A stretch of 64,000 nucleotides of DNA, from positions 1 through 64,000 of the forward strand of contig VIRR01000535.1 of assembly GCA_008638375.1 (NCBI GenBank). Reading direction: 5' to 3'. The translations under genes and the position numbers were made by a program. Each line of letters opens with the position of its first letter. Positions within the stretch are counted from its first letter, which is position 1. This document shows, one piece after another, positions 56,283 to 64,000 of the stretch. This DNA is from Nyssa sinensis (taxonomy: Eukaryota > Streptophyta > Magnoliopsida > Cornales > Nyssaceae). The notes below the pieces were generated by a model. It had not been told where the DNA came from and did not search any database. It was given only the letters and a program-made list of their open reading frames with translations.

Positions 56283-57899
56283 CACCTTTGTGCCTATATA
56301 CACAACTTAATTGTATATAACACTGAATTGCCCCAAGCATACATCACAATCAGCATGCATCACCCTATGCCCTATAGACCACCATGCCTCTCACCCCACG
56401 AGTACACCTTCTCCCAACCAAAACTTGTACAAATCAAACGTATTGAACAAGAAATCTGATGTTACAAGTCTCCATTTGGAGGGAAATCAGACAGGCAATA
56501 ATCCTGTAAATTGATAGAGAGAGAGAGAGAGAACCTTAGAGTGAGAGGACATACACAAAGAGTGTGCATTGGTGTGACCATTGAAGGATCAAGGAGGAGA
56601 AGACACTGACCTGAGGAACACGACTGGAACTGAGCCAGCACTACCAAAGCTCAGAACTGAGCCCAAGGAGAAGGAGGATCAAATTTGAGGTATAAAACCA
56701 AAAACCCAGAATTTTCCTTTCTCCTTTTTGCTTACTGTTTCAATCATTTGAGGCCATATAAACTGCATGTAAGAGTTACTGTGAGACCTAGGGACTGTTA
56801 TGAATTAACTAAGAGGGTCGAATAGGGCTTGAAAACACCCAAACCGTAAAAATCCACCATAAATAGACCTTCAACAAGCAGGTCTGATTCGACTCTCAGA
56901 AAACTGACTCCTGATGATCTAAACACGATCTAGACACTTCTAGCATTCCAAAATGCCTAATCCGTGACCTGGAAACACATAGGAAGACCCTCAAAACCGA
57001 AGTTGCAGGTCTCGGGTTTGAAACCCAGACCCTAAAATCGGCTCTTAAACTGGACTTTGTTGATAGGGACTTGAAGCCCCTAATGCAAGGGTCACAAAGA
57101 ACCAAACCTCATGAGATTTGGTTGAGAGATGAGGGCACACAACTGAGTTGCAGTCCTCCACGATAATCGGACTAAACCGAGCTCCATGCGTGGATTCGAA
57201 GCTCAAAACCGATGCCAAAGTATTGGCTTGACATCCAGAAATGTTTTGGGATGGATGGCAGAGAGAATCGGTGTTGGGAACTCTACGAAAATCGAGGAAA
57301 AGAAAACTGGAAACTAGGGTTACTGTTCATCGTCGTGAGGAAGATGATGAACAGTACCGGACACAGTTCAGGTCAGTTTCGGGTTCGGGTCGAGACCCGA
57401 CCCGTCGCACAAACGGGCTTTAGTAGGACGGCACCGTTTTGATGTTGGGATGTTTTAATTTAAAAAACTGAATTCAGCCTGTTTGGATACGGATATAAAA
57501 AATTAAAATCAGGAAATTGGTTAACCTGAATACGGATAGGGGCCAAATTAAGGTTAACTGGGATATCTTATCCCGATTTTCTGAGGGACAATGAACCGGT
57601 TGGTTCACAGTGTTTTGGACCGGTTCAAATTCTTGAACCCTAAAACCAATGGGTCTGAACCCTAAATTTATAAAATTCTATTTTGACCCCCAAATGTTTT
57701 CTGATATTACGGTTTAACCCCCAACAGTTCTGAATATTATACAGTGGCCCAGATTTTGGAAAAATTGTGCAATTAAGCCCCTGGAAAAATAATTAAATAA
57801 TAAAATTATTATTTTATTATTTTATTAAATAAGAAAAATTACAATTCTACCCCCGGACATTAAATATGTCAAACAGAATCCAAATAAATTAAATGAATA

Positions 57900-59115
57900 G
57901 TGTATTTTCACTATTTCAGACATTCTAGACTCAATGGCGGAGTCCGATTTTGGAAATACAGTATCAAAAAATACAGACCTGTAAGTGACAAATGACTGTA
58001 CTGCCCCTGATGGTACCCATACCCAAATAAGAATAAAAGACAGTCTATTTTGACTATGTCGGGCAATCTGGACTCAATGGTGAGGTCCGTTTAATGAACT
58101 GAAGTCCCGAAAAATACAGACACATAAATTATAAATGATCGAATTGCCCTTAATGATACCCAGGGCCAATTAAACATAACAGATAGTCCAATTTAACTAT
58201 GTCGGACACTCTGGACCCAATGGTAAGGTCCATTTCATGAACTAAAGTGCCAAAAGATATGACGCATGAAATTACCAAATTACCCCTGATACCGTACAAA
58301 GCCCAAATGACATCCGATTGAGACGAAACTGATACCAATAGAAACCCGAACACTTGTGAAACTGTATACTTGACTAAATGATGAATCAGGGTCAAAATCT
58401 CACAAAGTGTGAAATTACCAAAATGCCCCTGATGCAATACGAGACCTAAATGAAGTCCGATTGGGACGAAACTGATACCGGTAGGAGCCCAGATACTGGT
58501 GAGACTGTATACCCGATTAAATGACGAATTGAAGTCAGAATCTTACGAAACATAAAATGACCAAAATACCCTTGAGCACATTAAGTGCAAAGTAAAGGTC
58601 GAATAAAGGTCAATCTGATCTGATAAATTATCGTAAGCATAATTATGAACATTGAATGACTGAATAAGACTCCGGAACTGTCAACATGTAAAATAAAAAA
58701 TGACTGATGTGTCCCAATGAGTTAAAATAGATACCAAATGAAGTCCAAAAGACTTAAAACCTTATATATACGATATATGGGATATTCTGAGGACCACGAT
58801 AGGGTCCGGAATAAGAATGGAAAAATTACCATTTTGCCCTTAGAGTTAATAAAGAACCTAACTGATAACAATTGGGGTCCAAAGGACCTAGAACTTTATA
58901 TTTAAGATATAAAGACTATTCTGAAGACCACGACAGGGTCTGGGACAAGATTGGCAAAATTACCATTTTGCCCCTAGGATTAAATACGTACCTAACTGAT
59001 ACCGATTTAAGTCTAAAAGACTTAGAACTTCACGCATAAAATATGTAGACTATTTTGAGAACCATGACAGAGTCCGGGACAAGAATGGCAAAATTACCAT
59101 TTTGCCCCTAAGGTT
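57900..59115 (+). repeat. Diverged tandem modules of 132-144 bp in S3
   Basis: gactcaatggcggag, gactcaatggtgagg and gacccaatggtaagg are spaced by about 143 and 142 bp (57928, 58071, 58213). gacgaaactgatacc recurs at about 144 bp (58320, 58464). accattttgcccct recurs at about 132-137 bp (58830, 58967, 59098). Each module ends in a (t)gcccct tract. S2 has about two related modules near 40700-40990 (about 149 bp apart). Confidence 0.78.
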
Positions 59116-59639
59116 AAATAAGTACTAAACCAATAACGATTGAAGTCTAAATGACTTAGGTTATAATCCTGATAACTGCTAAGCCTAGTTAAAGAATGAA
59201 GTAGCCCCGGATGAAACCCGATGAAAAGGCAATAGGCTACTAGGCTATCTTAGGTAATCCGATAGACGCCTAAGATGACGAATAAGATCTGAATGGATGA
59301 ATTCTGATATGTCTATGATTGATGATTATTATTCAGGATATACATGGAGATACCTGACGTATTTGAAGGTTATCAGATTATTTGCACAAGGAGATAAGCG
59401 AACAGTTTGTGAGTAACTTCTGACACTGTACTATATTTTGATTCACTGTCTGTCTTTTTGTGAGTAAATTGGAACTCCTGATTTGACATATAAGTTACAT
59501 TGTATGGATCCTGTATTTTGTTACACTGCACCATTATAAATGTTACGTTGTTTAAATACACGTACTTAATATATGTCCCTTTTGTACTGCATTACATATG
59601 ATATGATTTCGTCCTTGAATTAATGGATATAGGGTTTTC

Positions 59640-60055
59640 GCTCAGTTCAGTTATGATCTACCCGTTAGCGATATGCCTCTGTCCTTGATCATAAGCTTGT
59701 GTCTTTGATTGATATTGTCCCATTTGATTCCGTTATGTTTCTTCCGTTGATGATATGTCTGTTTGATTGATATATGGTTCAGTACCGTTATGTTCTACCC
59801 GTTAGCGATATGCCTCTGTCTTTGATCACAAGCCTGTGTCTTTGATTGATATTGTTCCGTTCGATTCCGATATGTTCCGTCCGTTGATGATATGTCTGTC
59901 TTGATTGATATATGGTCCAGTTCTGTTATGATCTGTCCGCTGCTGATATGTCTTTGTTTTGATTGATGTATTGTTCCATTCGATTCCGTTATGTTTCGTT
60001 CCATTGATGATGTGCCTGAGTCTTGATTGATATATGGTTTCCACTCAGTTCCGTC
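59640..60055 (+). repeat. Tandem repeat of about 137 bp in S3
   Basis: Three copies are anchored at ttatgatctacccgttagcg (59651), ttatgttctacccgttagcg (59788) and ttatgatctgtccgctgctg (59926). Each contains gatatgtctgt and tgattgatat. Sub-repeats of half this size are also visible. Confidence 0.85.
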
Positions 60056-61205
60056 AAGTTTTGTTCTATAAATGGTGTGCCTGTGTCTCCGCTTGATAGA
60101 GAAAACATCGTTTATTGTGTTGATTTAACTTGGTGTATAAGTTACACTATCTAGACATTGTATTTTGATGCACTGTACCGTTTTGTATGTTATAATTCCT
60201 AAATGCGTATATTTAAATGCTTACTTTTGTACTGCATTACACGTGGCATGATTTTGTCCCGTCGTACTCTATTGTTTTGTTCGGTCTGTCTTGTTCCGTT
60301 ATATGGTCCGTCTGGTTTTGTTTTGTTATGTGGGGTCTTACCCTTGGTACCATTCCAGTTATGAGCAGTATGACATAAGTAGGCTTGATTATGTGCCTAA
60401 TTGACATCTTTTTTTGTTATGCTCTGTTATGTTCCGCTCAGTACTGATCTATTCTATTATTTGATTTAATTACCTAAACTCTTGTTGATATATTGGCATC
60501 ACGTATTGATCCGTCCGTCCTGATTTGTTGTTCCGTTTAGTTCAGTCTCGTTTTAATTCTACTTAAATTGTATTTAAAGTAGATTTATAAACTGTTATTC
60601 TAAAGTGATTGAACTATCCTTGTGATTTATAAACAAGAACAAGTTTGAAACCCATGACAGGGAACCTGTGCTACTCACTGGGCTTATTTAAGCTCACCTT
60701 ATTCCCTAACATTTTTCAGGAATTATCTCCATTGGATTAGAAGGCACTATGATATGACGTGGATAGGCCGAGTGACATTGCAAGTAAGGATCTAACGGCA
60801 CTGATTCGTAGAGACTAGATTATAGTGGATTGAATCTGGTTATTCAGGTGAGTGATATGGTATGACTGACTTGATTGATATGCACTAGATATAGACATGG
60901 CTCATGGAAATAAATGGTACTCTAGAGATATAGATCTGCTCTGTGTTATATGTCTAATTATAGATATGCTCTGAGGTTAGAATTGTTAACTGCTCGGATT
61001 TTAGACTTGCTCGGTGGTACATATTCTTACGGTGGATAAGTGAGTTTCATTCCCATGACAAAAAGTTTTAAATTCCGCTGCATCTGACCCTACAGTCGGA
61101 ATGAAATTCGTTAATAAGTTCAGAATTTGCCTTCGGTTGGTCGTGTGGCGACTGACTGGCATCACGTCCTCGACATCCGCTTAGGGTGGGGTTCGGGATG
61201 TGACA

Positions 61206-61602
61206 ACTGTGACTTCCACAAAGATCGTGGGCACATAACTAATACATGCCAGACCCTCAGACATGAAATTGAGCATCTCATAAGGAGGGGTCATCTGCAG
61301 GAATTCATCAGATAGAACGAAGGGCAGAACCCTCGCAATGAAAGGCCTTAGTAGGGGAGACCCGACTAAAGGCCTGATCAGAGATAGGAACAGAGGGAAG
61401 GACGGAATGAACCTCACTGACAGAATAATGAGGTTATCTTTGTCTTCCATGCAGACACCCCGACAACAGGAACCTCCAACAGAGCAAGGAAGTGGTATGT
61501 TCGGGAGGCCAGAACTACTTCCACCATCCTACCGATATCCCATATTGAGAAAAGGCTGAAACCGTGCCTAAAATCTAGTTCACAGATCAAGATCTTGTTG
61601 GA
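61206..61602 (+). pseudogene. T3 gag zinc knuckle and gag-protease junction
   Basis: The plus strand reads CDFHKDRGHITNTCQTLRHE, then IEHLIRRGHLQEFIR and a stop. With C from the other side of S3 it forms a C-x2-H/C-x-GH-x4-C nucleocapsid knuckle, which binds RNA. Downstream frames give fragments like RNEGQNPRNERP and EKRLKPCLKSSSQIKILLE, with a stop and a frameshift before the protease. Confidence 0.75.
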
Positions 61603-62082
61603 GTGCATTGTCCTCACAGTGATGCCCTTGTCATCTCTCTCAAAATTGCCAACTTCGAGATCCAAAGAGTCCTAGTGGACACTAGAAGCTCTGCAAACGT
61701 CTTATTCTACGAGCCCTTCAAACTGATGAAGCTTAATCCCAATGACATCAAACCCACAGCTGTGATCATGGTAGGATTTGATGGGAATCTCAACACTCCA
61801 CTAGGAAGGATTGACCTCCCTACTACAGTAGGAGAAGGAGACAGACAAAAGACTACTATGACAAAATACATGGTTCTGAATGCCAAGTCCCCTTACAATG
61901 TCATAATTGGGAGACTATGGTTGCATCAAATGGGAGCAGTCACTTCAACCCTCCACCAGTGCCTAAAGTACGTCCACAATCAGGCTGTCTATTCTATTAG
62001 AGGGTGCCAATCGACTTCTAGAGTGTCACGCTCTCGCTCTCAAAGAGAAAGCTCCCAAATAGCAATTACTTCATGCTCGTGA
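61603..62082 (+). pseudogene. T3 aspartic protease region
   Basis: The plus strand reads HCPHSDALVISLKIANFEIQ, RVLVDTRSSANVLFYEPFKL, NDIKPTAVIMVGFDGNLNTP, EGDRQKTTMTKYMVLNAKSP, YNVIIGRLWLHQMGAVTSTL. The active site is DTR instead of DTG (G-to-A type change), so it would be inactive. T2 keeps DTG at the matching site. Confidence 0.83.
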
Positions 62083-63060
62083 GTGTGTGAAACCAGTCCT
62101 CACCCACCATCACGAGACAGAAGACTGCCCTTCCAGAATCGACGAGCCACTAAGCCCTAGAGGAAGGGACAACAAGGCCAGGCCCCTTGGGGATCCCATT
62201 AAAGTGCTAGTAAGCTCGGAATCACAAGGGCACTATCTACAGATAAGTTCAGACCTAACTCCTACCGAGCAGAATGAGATGATAGAATTTCTGAAAAACA
62301 ACCTTTCTGTGTTCCCATACGAAACAAAGGATATGAAGGGTATTGACCCAGACCTAATCACTCACAAACTGATGGTAGATCCAGACCACCCACCTGTGAG
62401 ACATAAAAGATGGCCACTCGCTCTAGAGCGGCACCAGGTCATCAATGAGGAAGTCCAAAGTCTGTTTGAGGCCAAGATGATACGAGAAGTATTCTACCTA
62501 GAGTGGTTAGCCAATACTGTTCTGGTCAAGAAGAAGAATGGCAAGTGGAGAGTTTGTGTTGATTATACAGACCTCACTAAAGCTTGTCCCAAAGACAGTT
62601 CTCCACTTCCGAGGATAGACCAGCTAGTCGACGCTACTGTAGGGCATGAACTTATGAGCTTCATGGACGCCTATTCAGGATATAACCAAATCCAAATGTA
62701 CCCTCCAGACCAAGAAAAGACAACATTTATAACCGAACGAGGTCTCTATTGCTACAGAGTGATGCCGTTCGGATTAAAAAATGCTGGGGCCACATATCAG
62801 CGTCTGGTCAACAAGATGTTCAGCCCTCTAATCGGAAGCACTATGAAAGTCTACATTGATGACATGCTGGTAAAGAGCTTGTAAAAAAGCAACCACCTCC
62901 AACATTTATCCCAGATGTTTGAAATCCTGAAGTGGCATAAGATGAAATTGAATCCCTCAAAATGCACCTTTGGTGTAACTAAGGAAAAATTCTTGGGGTA
63001 CATTATTTCCCAAAGGGGTATTGAAGTAGACCCCACTCAAATCAGTGCTTTGATTGGGCT
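62083..63060 (+). pseudogene. T3 reverse transcriptase
   Basis: Reads LVKKKNGKWRVCVDYTDLTK, CPKDSSPLPRIDQLVDATVG, FMDAYSGYNQIQMYPPDQEK, FITERGLYCYRVMPFGLKNA, TYQRLVNKMFSPLIGSTMKV and YIDDMLVKSL, followed by a TAA at 62882. It continues from 62915 with FEILKWHKMKLNPSKCTFGV and FLGYIISQRGIEVD. Both catalytic Asp motifs (FMDAY and YIDD) are intact, unlike in T2. The single stop in the thumb/connection is the main break. Confidence 0.88.
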
Positions 63061-63550
63061 GGAGTCACCAAAGACCAAAAAAGACATCCAGGCTCTGAAT
63101 GGCAGAATCGCAGCTTTGAGCAGATTCATCTCTAAATCCACTGATCACTGCTTGTCGTTCTTCAAAGCTCTAAAGGGTAACAAAGCTTTACAGTGGAGGA
63201 AAAACTGTGAAAAGGAATTTCGAGAACTAAAGGAATACCTAGCTTCACTTGAACTCCTGTCAAAACCAGTCCAAAGTGAAAAATTACTTCTCTACTTCGT
63301 TGTTTCTGAGAATGCTGTCAGTTCTGTGTTGGTCAGGCAAAATAGGGGCACCTAGAGGCCCATATTTTACGTCCATAGGGCACTGCTAGATATAAAGAAA
63401 AAGTACCCTGAGATTGAAAAACTGGCCCTTGCCTTGATAGTATCTGTTCGGAAACTCCGGGCTTACTTACAAGTGCATTCTATCAAAATCCCAACTGCCT
63501 ACCCCTTAAAGTCAGTACTAAGGAAGCCTGAAGTCTCAGGGCGATTAGTC
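63061..63550 (+). pseudogene. T3 first RNase H region
   Basis: Reads ALNGRIAALSRFISKSTDHC, FFKALKGNKALQWRKNCEKE, LLSKPVQSEKLLLYFVVSEN, AVSSVLVRQNRGT, then a TAG and RPIFYVHRALLDIKKKYPEI, EKLALALIVSVRKLRAYLQV. This is the Ty3 RNase H that follows RT, and it is interrupted by one stop. Confidence 0.8.
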
Positions 63551-64000
63551 AAGTAGTCAGTGGAGTTAGGGGAGTTCAACATAACCTATGCTCCACGAAT
63601 CTCAATTAAAGGGCAAGCTCTAGCCAATTTTGTTGCTGAGTTCACTCTGGCACTACAGAGCAGGACACAACTTGGCGAGAGTTGGGGAACATGGCAGCTT
63701 TATACCGACGGGTCTTCCACGGATCATGGTTCAGGTGTTGGCTTAGTATTGCTATCCCCCGACGGGCTTGTGGTAGAAAAGGCGGTCAGTCTTGGATTCA
63801 GAGCCTCTAACAATGAAGCAGAATATGAGGCCCTTATCCTTGGCATAAAACTGGCACTGGAATGTGAAGCTCGGAACCTTAAAGTCTTCTCAGACTCCCA
63901 ATTGGTGGTAAGCCAAGTCCTGGGGGAGTTTGCTACCAAGGATGAAAGGATGCTTCGGTACTCAAAACTGGTCAATTCGCTGAAACACTCCTTCCAAACA
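63551..64000 (+). pseudogene. T3 second (plant-type) RNase H, cut by the window end
   Basis: After a stop (LVK*SVELGEF) it reads NITYAPRISIKGQALANFVA, WQLYTDGSSTDHGSGVGLVL (first Asp), ASNNEAEYEALILGIKLALE (Glu), LKVFSDSQLVVSQVLGEFAT (second Asp). Catalytic residues are present, and unlike T2 there is no stop after FSDS. Integrase should follow outside the window. Confidence 0.83.

Larger units (their letters stand above)
55782..61205 (+). mobile_element. S3: unusually long solo LTR (5,424 bp) inside T3 gag
   Basis: Starts TGTAACACCCCGACC and ends GTTCGGGATGTGACA, with perfect target duplications actgt (55777-55781 and 61206-61210). No repeat of its own ends occurs inside and no gag or pol motif is seen, so it is a single LTR rather than a whole element. 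Its ends and repeat modules match S2. Repeats of about 130-144 bp fill much of 57900-60050. Removing it joins YC to CDFHKDRGH in the zinc knuckle. Confidence 0.9.
53671..64000 (+). mobile_element. T3: Tat-type Ty3 retrotransposon, 5' part (3' part outside the window)
   Basis: 5' LTR 53671-54228, primer site, gag, protease, RT, RNase H and the second RNase H in the plus orientation; the window ends inside the latter. Protein parts match T2 closely. S3 is inserted within the zinc-knuckle region of gag. It has fewer defects than T2 but is still broken (stops, frameshifts, protease DTG changed). An aORF would be expected beyond the right edge. Confidence 0.88.

Noticed and set aside
56896..57442. 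Short frames in S3 suggestive of a small gene
   Set aside because: They lie in LTR sequence, have no recognised domain, and overlap on opposite strands.
59795..60044. Minus-strand repetitive peptides (..HISSGQIITELDHIS..)
   Set aside because: Translation of the tandem repeat of about 137 bp; not a gene.

Overview
This is a window of a plant nuclear genome, almost certainly a dicot. It holds plant Ty3/Ty1 retrotransposon families, tRNA-iMet primer sites, GT-AG introns, a hAT-type MITE, and remnants of plant genes (annexin, callose synthase, MIK2-like LRR receptor kinase, SAM synthetase, polyamine oxidase). Almost no intact host coding capacity remains. The sequence is a nested stack of LTR retrotransposons inserted into a few host loci. 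The species cannot be told from the sequence alone.

Left block (1-13971): the 3' part of a Tat-type Ty3 element (T1) that carries an antisense ORF (aORF) with a putative gypsy-type transposon (Transposase_28-like) region. A very young, non-coding giant-LTR element (L1, 1053-12350, LTRs of about 3.86 kb, target duplication ttcat) splits the aORF. T1 itself sits in what looks like intron 1 of an annexin gene, whose first exon lies at 14119-14194 on the minus strand. From 14195 to 18053 the DNA is AT-rich intergenic sequence with a callose-synthase fragment (17575-17730).

Middle block (18054-33502): an old Tat-type element (T2, minus orientation) with gag, protease, RT, dual RNase H and integrase, a 60-bp tandem array and an aORF on the plus strand. 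Two elements have inserted into it: a small non-autonomous copia-like element (R1, 19038-21304) in the aORF leader and a solo LTR (S1, 24788-27646) in the integrase gene.

Right-middle block (33799-45270): one MIK2-like LRR receptor-kinase pseudogene on the minus strand. A Ty1/copia element (copia C, 34811-43158) cuts it between the transmembrane and kinase segments. Copia C has a solo LTR (S2, 39432-42238) in its gag, an RT region scrambled by inversion and duplication, and a leader carrying fragments of up to three unrelated host genes. A second copia element (copia D, about 45280-51266) abuts the N-terminal end of the receptor gene and lacks a recognisable 3' LTR.

Right block (51267-64000): AT-rich DNA with a hAT MITE bounded by a perfect 8-bp duplication, then the 5' half of a third Tat-type element (T3, from 53671). 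Its gag zinc-knuckle region is split by a 5.4-kb solo LTR (S3, 55782-61205) rich in repeats of about 140 bp.

L1, S1, S2 and S3 each start with TGTA, end with GTGACA or a close variant, and have perfect 5-bp target duplications. Each landed inside the coding region of another retroelement. Relative ages can be read from LTR divergence: T2 is old (roughly 8% by eye in aligned parts), R1 and copia C are intermediate, and L1 is very recent (only simple-repeat length differences seen). All statements come from reading and hand translation; no database search was run.
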